Part shown: in pieces, positions 18,776-28,114 of the stretch
How positions within the stretch are numbered: the stretch's first letter is position 1
How the letters are laid out: each line of letters begins with the position of its first letter
From: Zhongshania sp. R06B22
Lineage (GTDB): Bacteria; Pseudomonadota; Gammaproteobacteria; Pseudomonadales; Spongiibacteraceae
Assembly (NCBI RefSeq): GCF_040892595.1
Contig: NZ_JBFRYB010000001.1
Span: forward strand, 868,001 to 932,000
Reading direction: 5' to 3'
Length of the DNA: 64,000 nucleotides
The notes under the pieces: model-generated
Seen by the model: the letters and a program-made list of their open reading frames with translations, nothing else
Database searches by the model: none
What the model was told of the DNA's origin: nothing
Translations under genes and position numbers: made by a program

Positions 18776-18825
18776 ATCTTTTGTCTAAAGTAAATGGCGG
18801 CTCCCACTCTTATTTAGGAAATGTT

Positions 18826-19860
18826 ATGCACGACGTAGTTCAAGATTACTATGGTAAGCAGCTGCAGAGTTCGGCAGATCTAAAAACCAGTGCCTGCTGC
18901 GATTTCACAGCCATGCCGGAATGGCTAAAGCCGGTGTTGGGCAATATCCACGCAGAGGTTCTATCGCGTTACTACGGTTGCGGACTGGTGTGTCCTCCCT
19001 TGCTAGAAGGCTGTCGAGTGCTAGATCTCGGCAGCGGCAGTGGGCGCGACGTATATGCTTTAGCGCAGTTGGTGGGTCCACATGGTGAGGTGGTCGGGGT
19101 CGACATGACCGACGAGCAATTGGCGATTGCCATAGAGTATCAAGACTACCATAGCGAAAAATTCGGTTTTGATAACGTCCGGTTTTTGAAAGGCTATATA
19201 GAAAAGCTTGATGAGTTGGATTTAGAGCCCGGTAGTTTCGATGTGGTGGTTTCGAATTGTGTGATCAATTTGTCGCCCGATAAAGATGCTGTTATTAAAA
19301 GTATAAAGCGCTTATTAAAACCGGGCGGGGAGTTCTACTTCTCGGATGTTTATGCGGATCGTCGAGTGCCAGAGGCAGTAAGAAGTGATCCGGTTTTGTA
19401 CGGTGAATGTCTGGGCGGCGCGCTCTACTGGAATGATTTTATTCAGCTAGCCAAGCGCCATGGCTTTACGGATTCGCGCTTAGTGGAGGATCGGCCCTTA
19501 GAAATCACCGATCCAGTATTGGCGGCCCGCTGCGGGAACATCAAATTCTTCTCGGCTACCTACCGGCTATTTAATCTTGATGCGCTCGAAAGCGACTGTG
19601 AAGATTATGGCCAGGCGGTAATTTATCGCGGCAGTATTGCCGATAGCCCTGATCGTTTTGTGCTCGACAAACATCATGATATTCAGGCCGGTAAAGTATT
19701 TCCGGTATGTGGCAATACCTGGCGGATGTTGCATGACACCCGACTGGCTCCGCATTTTGAATTCATTGGTGACTTTAACCGTCACTACGGTATTTTTGAG
19801 GGCTGTGGTGTTGGCTTGCCGTTTGATAGTGGCCTGATTGACGGCGCGCCTTGTTGTTGA
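18826..19860 (+). CDS. arsM: arsenite methyltransferase ArsM (arsenosugar type)
   Basis: SAM-dependent methylation of As(III). The 344-aa protein opens VVQDYYGKQLQSSADLKTSACC with Cys24-Cys25, followed by YYGCGLVCPP with two more arsenic-binding cysteines. The SAM motif is DLGSGSGRD at 67-75 and the post-motif block is VVSNCVINLSPDK. The C-terminus ends in a CC pair. ATG at 18826, with an AGGA site, is preferred over an upstream TTG that overlaps the previous stop. Last gene of arsS-DUF2834-arsM, convergent with arsH. Confidence 0.92.
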   Translation: MHDVVQDYYGKQLQSSADLKTSACCDFTAMPEWLKPVLGNIHAEVLSRYYGCGLVCPPLLEGCRVLDLGSGSGRDVYALAQLVGPHGEVVGVDMTDEQLAIAIEYQDYHSEKFGFDNVRFLKGYIEKLDELDLEPGSFDVVVSNCVINLSPDKDAVIKSIKRLLKPGGEFYFSDVYADRRVPEAVRSDPVLYGECLGGALYWNDFIQLAKRHGFTDSRLVEDRPLEITDPVLAARCGNIKFFSATYRLFNLDALESDCEDYGQAVIYRGSIADSPDRFVLDKHHDIQAGKVFPVCGNTWRMLHDTRLAPHFEFIGDFNRHYGIFEGCGVGLPFDSGLIDGAPCC

Positions 19861-19887
19861 TGCTGAAGGCGTAGGTCTTTTGCTGTT

Positions 19888-19915
19888 CAGACTAAGCCAG
19901 CTCGGCCTTAGTCTG
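19888..19915. terminator. hairpin between arsM and arsH
   Basis: Arms CAGACTAAG and CTTAGTCTG flank a short G+C-rich loop and overlap the arsH stop. The position between convergent genes suits a bidirectional terminator, but no clear T-run is present on either side. Confidence 0.4.
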
Positions 19916-20612
19916 AGCGTTGAAGGATGCGCTTTTTAAATGCCTCCTGATCCTCTTTGCGCTCGGAATAGCGATCAACAAAATAATCCGCGCTACCTCT
20001 AGTGAGTAGGGTGAACTTCACTAACTCTTCCATTACATCAACAATGCGATCGTAGTATGACGACGGTTTCATGCGGTTATTGTCATCAAATTCCAGCCAT
20101 GCTTTGGCGATAGATGACTGATTGGGAATGGTCAGCATGCGCATCCAGCGGCCGAGTACCCGCAGCTGATTCACAGCGTTAAAACTTTGCGATCCGCCAC
20201 TAACCTGCATAACGGCGAGGGTCTTACCTTGAGTTGGACGCACCGCTCCTATGCTGAGGGGGATCCAATCTATTTGCGCCTTTATAATACCGGTCATGGC
20301 GCCGTGGCGCTCTGGTGAACACCACACCATGCCTTCGCACCAACTCGCTAATTCGCGCAGCTCTTGTACCTTGGGATGTGAGGCATCGCTGTCATCTGGC
20401 AGTGGCAGGCCACTGGGGTTAAAAATACGGGTTTCCGCGCCAAAAAACGTAAGTAGTCGCGCGGCTTCTTCGCATGCCATGCGGCTAAATGAGCGTTCTC
20501 GTAAAGAGCCGTATAGCAGTAATATTTGGGGTGGGTGATCCAGAGGTTTGAATAATTTTTGTGCGTCGATGGGCTTCAGTAGGTCCGCTTCGATGTTATT
20601 GAGTTCGTGCAT
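19908..20612 (-). CDS. arsH: organoarsenical oxidase/NADPH:FMN oxidoreductase ArsH
   Basis: Flavoprotein of 234 aa that oxidises trivalent methylarsenicals. FMN-binding motif [14 protein letters not shown], with [37 protein letters not shown] and [24 protein letters not shown], all hallmarks of ArsH. Last gene of arsR-arsC-acr3-arsH. Together with ArsM this covers both making and detoxifying methylated arsenic. Confidence 0.94.
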   Translation of the reverse strand: MHELNNIEADLLKPIDAQKLFKPLDHPPQILLLYGSLRERSFSRMACEEAARLLTFFGAETRIFNPSGLPLPDDSDASHPKVQELRELASWCEGMVWCSPERHGAMTGIIKAQIDWIPLSIGAVRPTQGKTLAVMQVSGGSQSFNAVNQLRVLGRWMRMLTIPNQSSIAKAWLEFDDNNRMKPSSYYDRIVDVMEELVKFTLLTRGSADYFVDRYSERKEDQEAFKKRILQRSD

Positions 20613-20636
20613 GGTGATGTCCGTTTAGTGTGTGCT

Positions 20637-21656
20637 TTATGCGGGAAACCAATGGCGGCTGCGGTTTATGATCGCCACCAGCGACAGCATGACAGGTACT
20701 TCAACCAGTACTCCGACCACCGTTGCCAAGGCCGCGCCAGATTGTAGGCCAAAGAGTGAAATGGCCACAGCGACGGCGAGTTCAAAGAAATTAGAAGTGC
20801 CAATTAAACACGCCGGGCCGGCGATATTATGGGGTAGTTTTAGGGCCTTGGCGCCAAAGAAGGCGATAGCAAAGATGCCGTAGGTTTGAATCAGCAGTGG
20901 AATAGCAATCAGGACTATGGCCAAAGGCTGTTGCAAAATGACCTCAGCCTGAAAGCCAAAAAGCAAAATGACGGTGGCGAGTAAGCCGGCTATTGAAATA
21001 GGCTTGGTGGTATTCAAAAAGCTCTGCAGGCGCTCATGATTATCTGGCCGGTCGAGTGCGCGGCGGGTTAATACCCCGGCAATCAAGGGAATAAGTACAT
21101 AGAGTACAACCGACAATAGCAGGGTATCCCAGGGCACGGTGACATCGCTAACACCGAGTAGAAAGGCGGCTATTGGCGCAAAGGCAAATATCATAATAAT
21201 GTCGTTGATAGAGACCTGTGCCAAGGTATAGTTGGCGTCACCTTTAGTGAGCTGACTCCATACAAAGACCATTGCGGTGCAGGGCGCTACGCCCAGTAAA
21301 ATCATACCAGCGATATATTCGGTTGCGGTTTCTGGGTCGACCCAGTCGACAAACAGAACACGAAAAAACAGCCAGCCCAAGGCGGCCATGGTGAACGGCT
21401 TTATCAGCCAGTTGATGACTAAGGTTAATGCCAAGCCTTTGGGCTTTTTGCCAATGTCCTTTATTGCAGAGAAATCAACTTGCACCATCATCGGAAAGAT
21501 CATGACCCAAATAAATATCGCCACGGGCAAATTTACATGGGCGACTTCAAGCCTGGCAATGAATTGAAATAGTTCAGGCAGTAAATTGCCCAGTAGCATG
21601 CCTGTGAGTATGCATAGACCTACCCAGACACTGAGATAACGTTCAAAAAAGCCCAT
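20637..21656 (-). CDS. acr3: ACR3-type arsenite efflux permease
   Basis: Inner-membrane arsenite carrier of 339 aa with ten predicted helices. The conserved Cys lies in [19 protein letters not shown], and [14 protein letters not shown] near the C-terminus is also an ACR3 signature. The start overlaps the arsC stop (TAATG), coupling reduction of arsenate to export of arsenite. Often annotated arsB, but it is not of the ArsB family. Confidence 0.94.
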   Translation of the reverse strand: MGFFERYLSVWVGLCILTGMLLGNLLPELFQFIARLEVAHVNLPVAIFIWVMIFPMMVQVDFSAIKDIGKKPKGLALTLVINWLIKPFTMAALGWLFFRVLFVDWVDPETATEYIAGMILLGVAPCTAMVFVWSQLTKGDANYTLAQVSINDIIMIFAFAPIAAFLLGVSDVTVPWDTLLLSVVLYVLIPLIAGVLTRRALDRPDNHERLQSFLNTTKPISIAGLLATVILLFGFQAEVILQQPLAIVLIAIPLLIQTYGIFAIAFFGAKALKLPHNIAGPACLIGTSNFFELAVAVAISLFGLQSGAALATVVGVLVEVPVMLSLVAIINRSRHWFPA

Positions 21657-22147
21657 TACAATGTACTCCCTTGATTGGCATTGTTGTGTATTTCGCCCAG
21701 TGCCGCTACTAGTGTGGGGGTGTCTAAAGTTTCAAAATCTAGCCCTAATAGGGCGTTAATCCGCGCCTCGATGGCATCGATGCAGGTATTAAAAGCGACT
21801 TCAATATCATCATCAGTGCCTGTGAGTTTGGATGGATCGCTAAGCCCCCAATGCACCTTCGGCGAATTCCCCAGCCACAGCGGACAGCTTTCGCCTGCCG
21901 CGCTGTCACAAACGGTAATGGCTATATCGATAGTTGTGGCTGCAAAATCATCCCAGGACTGACTGCGCAGATTGCTGATATCAATCCCGCGTTTAGCGAG
22001 AAATTTTAGTGACAGCGGATGAACCTCCCCCGCCGGCTGGCTGCCGGCACTAAAGGCATTAATACGACTGCCACTCAGGTGTCTAGTGACGGCTTCGCAA
22101 AGAATGCTGCGGCAGCGATTATGGGTGCAAATAAACAATATATTCAT
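21656..22147 (-). CDS. arsC: arsenate reductase (thioredoxin-coupled, LMW-phosphatase fold)
   Basis: Reduces As(V) to As(III). The 163-aa protein starts [14 protein letters not shown], containing the CX5R phosphatase loop with Cys7. The resolving cysteines lie in [12 protein letters not shown], the pattern of the ArsC/Wzb-like thioredoxin class rather than the glutaredoxin class. The C-terminal ~30 residues extend past the usual fold. Second gene of the arsenic operon, coupled to acr3. Confidence 0.92.
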   Translation of the reverse strand: MNILFICTHNRCRSILCEAVTRHLSGSRINAFSAGSQPAGEVHPLSLKFLAKRGIDISNLRSQSWDDFAATTIDIAITVCDSAAGESCPLWLGNSPKVHWGLSDPSKLTGTDDDIEVAFNTCIDAIEARINALLGLDFETLDTPTLVAALGEIHNNANQGSTL

Positions 22148-22162
22148 GGCAGGCTTCTTTGA

Positions 22163-22510
22163 TTAGGCGCAGCGTTCGGGACGGCATTGCATGGTTTTAA
22201 GCTTTTGCAGGCAAGACGCCAGCGGGTCTTTATGGGCCGCGGCGGTGGTCGCCACAATTTGCGTGATCCACGGCTCTAGCTCTGGATGTAGGCGATAATA
22301 GACCCATTGGCGGTCGCGACGGTCGGCAAGTAGGCCGCAGCTTCTTAATTGCGCTAGGTGTCGTGAAATTTTGGGCTGGCTGTCCTCCAGCGCGGTCATT
22401 AGTTCGCACACGCAAAGCTCGCCTTCGCTATGGATCAGCAGGGTAGAAAACAGCCTGGTATCGTCGGACAGGCATTTGAAAAGCTGGGACGGTGTCATAT
22501 AACTGAACAT
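22163..22510 (-). CDS. arsR: arsenic-responsive repressor ArsR
   Basis: SmtB/ArsR winged-helix repressor of 115 aa. The arsenite-sensing pair is in the classical ELCVCEL motif (Cys33, Cys35), the recognition helix is SQPKISRHLAQLRSCGLL and the wing is DRRDRQWVYYRL. A second possible start lies four codons in. First gene of the operon, with a dyad upstream as likely operator. Confidence 0.93.
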   Translation of the reverse strand: MFSYMTPSQLFKCLSDDTRLFSTLLIHSEGELCVCELMTALEDSQPKISRHLAQLRSCGLLADRRDRQWVYYRLHPELEPWITQIVATTAAAHKDPLASCLQKLKTMQCRPERCA

Positions 22511-22550
22511 TTCTTGATGGCAGCAGCGAGATCTAAGCTTACGTCACCTC

Positions 22551-22577
22551 TGGATATATGTATATCCATATATTGGC
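22551..22577 (-). promoter_or_regulatory. probable ArsR operator
   Basis: GGATATATGTATATCC at 22552-22567 has perfect 6-bp arms and overlaps a second A+T-rich dyad, CCATATATTGG, at 22566-22576. It lies about 45 bases upstream of arsR, where ArsR operators with ATAT half-sites are normally found. Confidence 0.6.
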
Positions 22578-22690
22578 TGTATTTCCCACCTGCTTATGTC
22601 GTCGCGTTTAATCATCTCAGGGTGAATTGACGTACACTAAATTGAGCTTCAGTCTTAATAAATAATGAACAGCATAAGAAGGGGATGCTA

Positions 22691-23722
22691 ATGAAAATGC
22701 GTGAACTCGGGAAAACCGGAATCAGCGTTAGCGAGATTTGTTTGGGCACGATGACATGGGGTGAGCAAAACACCCAGGCAGAGGCTTTCGAGCAAATGGA
22801 TTATGCGGTGTCGCGAGGTATTAATTTCTTTGATACCGCAGAAATGTACCCGGTGCCGCCGATCGCCGAAACCCAAGGTAAAACCGAAGAGTATATGGGG
22901 GAGTGGTTTCGGCAAAGTGGCCGCCGCCGAGAGATCATTCTTGCCAGCAAGGCAACCGGTCCCGGAAATCTTCATATTCGCGAGGGCAGGCCACTTGGCC
23001 GCACTGCAATTTTAGAAGCGATAGAAGGTAGCTTAACCCGCTTGCAAACCGACTATATCGACTTGTATCAAATTCATTGGCCCAATCGTGCCACCAATTT
23101 TTTTGGAAAGCTGGGCTACCAGCACAGTGCTGATGATGCCGAACAACATTTACATGAGATTCTTGAAACGCTATCTGAGCTCGTCGATAGAGGCGTCATC
23201 AAAGCCATCGGCATTAGCAATGAAACCCCTTGGGGAATGATGAGTTATTTAAACTTGGCAGAACAATATGGCCTGCCGCGTATCGCTACTATACAAAATC
23301 CTTATAGCCTACTTAACCGCACTTTCGAAATTGGTTTGGCTGAAATGGCGATTCGGGAGGACGTTGGTTTACTCGCCTATTCGCCTTTGGCGTTCGGTAT
23401 GTTAAGTGGTAAATACCGCAATGGCGCCCGTCCTGTAGATGGCCGTATTACCTTATTTGAGCGTTTCCGACGCTATAGTAATCCACAGGCGGTGACTGCC
23501 ACAGAAGCTTATGTGGCCTTGGCAGAGCGCCATAATTTGAGTCCCACTAAAATGGCGCTGGCCTTTGTAAATAGTCAGGCATTTTTAACGAGTAATATTA
23601 TTGGTGCGACTACAATGGCGCAATTAGAGGAGAATATTGACAGCGCCGAGTTGGAGTTGAGCGAGGAAGTCATGCAGGGAATTGCCGATATTCACGAGCG
23701 AATCCCAAATCCTGCTCCATAG
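22691..23722 (+). CDS. NADP-dependent aldo/keto reductase (Tas-like)
   Basis: TIM-barrel oxidoreductase of 343 aa. Start MRELGKTGISVSEICLGTMTWG and the catalytic tyrosine region FFDTAEMYPVPP match E. coli Tas; DYIDLYQIHWPNR and the cofactor-binding C-terminus SNIIGATTMAQLEENI also fit. Three closely spaced ATGs exist (22685, 22691, 22697); the second has the best distance from GGGG at 22681. The physiological substrate is unknown. Divergent from arsR, but not obviously part of arsenic resistance. Confidence 0.88.
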   Translation: MKMRELGKTGISVSEICLGTMTWGEQNTQAEAFEQMDYAVSRGINFFDTAEMYPVPPIAETQGKTEEYMGEWFRQSGRRREIILASKATGPGNLHIREGRPLGRTAILEAIEGSLTRLQTDYIDLYQIHWPNRATNFFGKLGYQHSADDAEQHLHEILETLSELVDRGVIKAIGISNETPWGMMSYLNLAEQYGLPRIATIQNPYSLLNRTFEIGLAEMAIREDVGLLAYSPLAFGMLSGKYRNGARPVDGRITLFERFRRYSNPQAVTATEAYVALAERHNLSPTKMALAFVNSQAFLTSNIIGATTMAQLEENIDSAELELSEEVMQGIADIHERIPNPAP

Positions 23723-24240
23723 GAAGCCATGAATTTTAAATGCAGAAAATCAACTCTCGCTCGATGTAGTACTTGAGTGGAGGTCGATAGTGTGAACACC
23801 CGTTAGCCAATGCTTGGATCGTATAATAATAAATTATTATTTTTTTGTCGGGGATTTGGCATGCGATTCCGGCGCAGCGTATTTGGATTCTATTTTTTAT
23901 AAATATTTTCAATTTATCATTAGTGTAAGTGAAGTCCCGTATTGCTCTTTGTGAGTACTGCAGTAGTCGTGCACTGAGTATACTCCTTGGCGTGTTTCAG
24001 TGTTGAGTCTATGTGTTTTAGGCTATTTGTCAGCATGTTGCGCATTGGAATAGTTGTGCTGTTTTATGTAAAACTGGAGGTATGAGCCACCGTAATTTGT
24101 TGTATTCCCTGTTCATCGGACTTCGGTGTCTTGCCGTAACACTTACTATCTTAACTAAAGTCCTGATAGCAGGCGCCGTGCCAAAATGATTTGAGCCACG
24201 AGAATGTATGCCAAGAAAAATTATGTTAGCGGAGACCATA
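23723..24240. other. intergenic region before the transglycosylase gene
   Basis: 518 A+T-rich bases with no convincing gene. A GGAG ribosome site at 24231 marks the start of the next gene. No clear terminator or RNA structure is seen. Confidence 0.5.
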
Positions 24241-25611
24241 ATGCAGATTATCGTCAGAATCATGTACATGTTTCTAATCTTGGCTGTTACCGCTGCCTGC
24301 GGTCAGGGATCATCCTCTGGTAGTGCGGCGGCCGGTCGGACCGTAGCTGAAATAAAAGCCTCGGGTGAGCTCCGAGTGTTAAGCCGAAATGCACCCACCA
24401 CCTATTATCTTAATCGTGACGATGAAGCTGTCGGTGCAGAATATGAATTAGCTAAGGCGTTTGCAGACTCCCTTGGTGTGACATTGCGTTTTATTGTTGA
24501 AGACAATATCAGCGATATTTTAGAAGGAGTGAGAAGCGGAAAGGGTGATTTTGCGGCCGCGGGACTAAGCAAAACAAAGTCGCGTGGGGCTGACTATTTG
24601 TTTACCAATCCGATAGACACCGTGACGGAGCAAGTTGTATGTCGGCGTGGCGGTAACGTCGCCAAGTCCCTTGCTGATTTGGCTAGCGTTTCATTGGAGG
24701 TGCCAAAATCAAGCAGTTACGAAGAATCACTACTGGGACTGCAAGAAGATAATCCGGAAATTACCTGGAAGAGTAATGAGCGCAGTGGCACCGAGACGCT
24801 GCTGCAAAAAGTTTGGGAGCGCAAGCTAGATTGCTCGGTAGCTGATTCCAATATTGTCGCGGTGAATCGTCGCTTTCTGCCGGAATTGATTGTGATGTTT
24901 GATTTGGCAGAGCCAAAACACCACGTATGGTTGATGAGCAAGGGCAGTGATGATCTTCGACTAGCGATTAATCAATGGATGGCAAGTACAGACGGAAAGT
25001 TGGCGCTAGATCTGGTTCACTACCGTCACTACAGTTATATCGAAAATTTTGACTTTGTTGATACTCGTGCGCTGGTAGAGCGGATTGATGAACGGCTGCC
25101 GAAATACGATGGTCTGTTTGAAACAGCGGCAGAAAAACATGCCTTTAGCGACGCTCTGCTTGCAGCGCAGGCCTATCAGGAGTCGCACTGGGACGCCAAG
25201 GCAAAAAGCCCCAGCGGCGTCCGCGGTATTATGATGTTGACGCAAAATACCGCCAAATCTCTCGGTGTAAAAGACCGTCTCGATCCTAAGCAAGCGATTC
25301 CGGGTGGCGCGACCTACCTTGCCAAAATGCGTGATAGATTTAGTGAAGATATTCCCGAACCTGATCGCACCTATATGGCATTAGCGGCCTATAATATTGG
25401 TCGCGCGCATATGCACGATGCGCAAGTACTTGCCCGAAAGCTGGGTAAAGACCCTTTAAGTTGGGTCGATATTAGAGAGGTGCTGCCCAAGTTGTCAGAC
25501 AAGCGTTACTACAAAGATTTGAAATACGGTTATGCCAGAGGGATGGAACCGGTTATTTATGTGCAGCGCATTCGCAACTACGAAAATATTATTCTTGAAA
25601 AGCTAAAATGA
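24241..25611 (+). CDS. MltF-like membrane-bound lytic transglycosylase (lipoprotein)
   Basis: 456-aa two-domain envelope protein. A lipobox (VTAAC) ends the signal peptide. Residues ~35-260 form a periplasmic solute-binding (SBP_bac_3) domain beginning VAEIKASGELRVLSRN. The remainder is an SLT lysozyme-like domain with AQAYQESHWDAKAKSPSGVRG (catalytic Glu in QESHWD), MMLTQNTAKSLGV and ALAAYNIGRAHMHDA. It cleaves peptidoglycan glycan strands to anhydro-muropeptides. ATG at 24241 has GGAG six bases before it; a start at 24208 would lengthen the signal peptide unnaturally. Confidence 0.9.
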   Translation: MQIIVRIMYMFLILAVTAACGQGSSSGSAAAGRTVAEIKASGELRVLSRNAPTTYYLNRDDEAVGAEYELAKAFADSLGVTLRFIVEDNISDILEGVRSGKGDFAAAGLSKTKSRGADYLFTNPIDTVTEQVVCRRGGNVAKSLADLASVSLEVPKSSSYEESLLGLQEDNPEITWKSNERSGTETLLQKVWERKLDCSVADSNIVAVNRRFLPELIVMFDLAEPKHHVWLMSKGSDDLRLAINQWMASTDGKLALDLVHYRHYSYIENFDFVDTRALVERIDERLPKYDGLFETAAEKHAFSDALLAAQAYQESHWDAKAKSPSGVRGIMMLTQNTAKSLGVKDRLDPKQAIPGGATYLAKMRDRFSEDIPEPDRTYMALAAYNIGRAHMHDAQVLARKLGKDPLSWVDIREVLPKLSDKRYYKDLKYGYARGMEPVIYVQRIRNYENIILEKLK

Positions 25612-25647
25612 TAAGGTCCATCAATTTGCTTTCTGCACGAGGGTGGC

Positions 25648-25678
25648 AGGGCGCTGACACTTAATAAATCAGCACCCT
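25648..25678. other. hairpin between convergent genes
   Basis: AGGGCGCTGA and TCAGCACCCT pair with one G-T wobble around an 11-base loop, between the transglycosylase and hydrolase genes. No T-run follows, so terminator function is uncertain. Confidence 0.3.
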
Positions 25679-25797
25679 AGCCGTTCGGCGCGTTGCGGCA
25701 TTCGTCTTTAAAGAAGCTATTCCCCTAAGTAATTTATCCTTTAATACGCCTCTGCGAGGCCGATTTGGTGATGATATTTTTCGGTCAGCAAAAAGAC

Positions 25798-26859
25798 CTA
25801 CAAACCGCTACTGGTTTTAATGATTTCCTTAGATCCCGCGGGCAGGCTAAATGCGACGCCGTCCTCACCTATGGTGTAGTTCTTAAAGATCTTGTCAGCA
25901 CCATTCAGGAAGAGCTTCTTTTGCCCCGGCATAACGAGGGGCGGCACAATATGGTAGTACACAAGATGGCCTACGCCGGCATCGCGTGCGGTCTCTGCTG
26001 CGTCAACTGGGCTGGCGTGGTAATCAAGAATGTCGAACGTTACGTGCTCGGCAATCGTATTGCCGGTTTTTTTGGCAACCTTGTTCATTAGCATGACCAA
26101 ATTTGGAGCCAAGGCTTCGTGAACGAGCAAATCCACACCCTGAGCAAACTTTTCGATATTGGCAGATTTTACCGTGTCGCCAGTGATCAATAGGGATCGA
26201 CCTTTATAAGTAAAGCGATAGGCGACGGCCGGATCAACGGGGGCGTGATTAACCGCCAGAGCTTCAATTGTTAAATTCTCGTCGCTTAGCAGTACAGTCA
26301 ATTCGCCCTGGATTGGTTTTATGAATGGCTTGGCGATAAGCCCCGCGCCGCTGCTTGGTGCCACGGCATCACCATGGTGGGCATGGCGATAAACGAAGTC
26401 GTGGCTATAGGCCATATTAAAGCCATCAACGACCCTTCCCACGCCCTCGGGGCCGAAGACGGGAAGAGGGCTGGTGTTGGCGCCGCCGGCCCAGCGTATG
26501 GTCGCCATTTCGCCCAAGCCATCAAGGTGGTCTGAGTGAAAATGGGTGAGAAAGACAGCTTCAATCTGGCCAAAGGGATAGCCCATTCGCATGATATTAC
26601 GCATGCCGTCGGTACCGGCATCAACAACAAACATGCGGTCCCCGGCAATAACCACTGAACACGGTCCAGATGCATTTGGTGCGGGCATGGGACCGCCAGC
26701 GCCGCAAAGTACAAAATGTAAGCCATCCTCTAACTCAGCCATGGCGTTGGCTGATATTCGCATCTCAATACCTTTTTCCATAATCTTGCTGGTAATGCCC
26801 GAGGGCATGCATCCTGATAAGGCGATGGCGCTAAGTAAGGTGAGTAATTTATTTTTCAT
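25798..26859 (-). CDS. metallo-beta-lactamase fold hydrolase, lipoprotein
   Basis: 353 aa. The signal peptide ends in a lipobox (IALSGC). The MBL domain has FVVDAGTDGMRN, the metal motif THFHSDHLDGLGE and GRSLLITGDTV, resembling ribonuclease Z/arylsulfatase-like enzymes. A membrane-anchored extracytoplasmic location makes tRNA processing unlikely, so it is better read as an unassigned hydrolase. Convergent with the transglycosylase gene. Confidence 0.8.
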   Translation of the reverse strand: MKNKLLTLLSAIALSGCMPSGITSKIMEKGIEMRISANAMAELEDGLHFVLCGAGGPMPAPNASGPCSVVIAGDRMFVVDAGTDGMRNIMRMGYPFGQIEAVFLTHFHSDHLDGLGEMATIRWAGGANTSPLPVFGPEGVGRVVDGFNMAYSHDFVYRHAHHGDAVAPSSGAGLIAKPFIKPIQGELTVLLSDENLTIEALAVNHAPVDPAVAYRFTYKGRSLLITGDTVKSANIEKFAQGVDLLVHEALAPNLVMLMNKVAKKTGNTIAEHVTFDILDYHASPVDAAETARDAGVGHLVYYHIVPPLVMPGQKKLFLNGADKIFKNYTIGEDGVAFSLPAGSKEIIKTSSGL

Positions 26860-27073
26860 ATTTATGTCCTGCTTACTAGGTTGAAAGAAGCTATGTCCGT
26901 AACTATCTGGTGCATCTTTTATTGTGCTTATTTGAGATCTACCGTGTCTGAACTGCTGATAATGTTTCTCTGATCTGTAAAGTAAGTGCGACTAATAAAT
27001 GTGTGTTTTTGAATCATCTGGTATCGTAGCTAGAATCTATCCATTGTTAATATCTTTAATTAACGGAGCAAGC

Positions 27074-28090
27074 ATGTCGCAGCCTGAGCTAAATGAATTT
27101 GTGCCAAAAGGGTCGCGTTGGGCTAGCGATCTGGGCAAGGTCGGCCTAGCTATTGATTTGACTATGGTCGGCTTGGCAATTATTAATCTATTGTGGATCA
27201 TCTTTGATAGCGCATGGTCTGTATCTGAGTTGCGCAACATTATGGCATACATACTGCCGGTTGTCTGGCTGGATAATTACGCCGTTATTAATGAGCGTTT
27301 CTTTCGTATTGACCTAGTGTTTGTTTCCATTTTCATTACTGAGTTTTTGTTGCGCTGGATGTTTGCACTCTACAATAAGGTGTATGGCCATTGGTTAGCC
27401 TATCCGGTGCTGCATTGGTACGATATTTTGGGTTGTATCCCGGTCGCTGAGTTTCGATGGCTTCGAGTTTTGCGCATTTATGTGGTGTTAGTGCGTTTTA
27501 AAGAAATGGGTATTGTCGACTTCACCAAGTGGGCGCCGTATCGCTGGGTAAAGGCGGTGTATAACATTGTGATGGAAGAGATTTCTGATCGCGTTGTAGT
27601 TAATGTGCTCGACGGAGTGCAAGCTGAATTGCGCGGCAGTGCAGGCGTTGAGAAGCAGGTTTTGGATGAGGTGGTGAGGCCAAGGCAGGCGCAACTAACT
27701 GAGTTGCTGCGCGAGCGCATCGTCGTCGCGGTGCAAACGGTTCATGCTCAGAGTCGAGATGATTTGCGTTTTTTTGTAACAGAGACCGTGAGTAATGCGG
27801 TGCACGAAAATCGAGAGATTAAAATTATTGACCGTATTCCGATAGTCGGTGGTGCAGTGGGCGATCTACTTGATCATGCGATCACTGATATTGTCTGCAG
27901 AGTGATTGACCAGGGGGTAGGTCGTTTAAATGAAAGGGAATTTGCTGCCTTGTTTGCTGATATTGTGGATGGAGTACTGACCTCCCTAAGTACCGAATCG
28001 GAAACGGATCATGAAATGGGTGCGTTTATCATCGACATTTTAGATGTCGTTAAGCGACAAGTGAGCCGGCGCCGGTGGATAGATGGTTGA
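27074..28090 (+). CDS. ion-channel voltage-sensor-like membrane protein
   Basis: 338 aa. The N-terminal ~160 residues hold four likely helices, with an S4-like segment (FRWLRVLRIYVVLVRFKEM), resembling the voltage-sensor half of an ion channel. There is no TVGYGD-type pore filter. Instead, a ~180-residue soluble domain follows, rich in amphipathic helices (VVVNVLDGVQAELRG, REIKIIDRIPIVGGAVGDLLDHAITDIV). Function unknown. The ATG at 27074 with GGAG before it is preferred over an upstream start at 26999. Confidence 0.6.
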   Translation: MSQPELNEFVPKGSRWASDLGKVGLAIDLTMVGLAIINLLWIIFDSAWSVSELRNIMAYILPVVWLDNYAVINERFFRIDLVFVSIFITEFLLRWMFALYNKVYGHWLAYPVLHWYDILGCIPVAEFRWLRVLRIYVVLVRFKEMGIVDFTKWAPYRWVKAVYNIVMEEISDRVVVNVLDGVQAELRGSAGVEKQVLDEVVRPRQAQLTELLRERIVVAVQTVHAQSRDDLRFFVTETVSNAVHENREIKIIDRIPIVGGAVGDLLDHAITDIVCRVIDQGVGRLNEREFAALFADIVDGVLTSLSTESETDHEMGAFIIDILDVVKRQVSRRRWIDG

Positions 28091-28114
28091 ATAGTGCGCT
28101 CGCATTGGCTGGTG

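Noticed and set aside
18772..18825. Upstream TTG start for arsM
   Set aside because: The added residues are not ArsM-like and the ATG at 18826 has a proper ribosome site.
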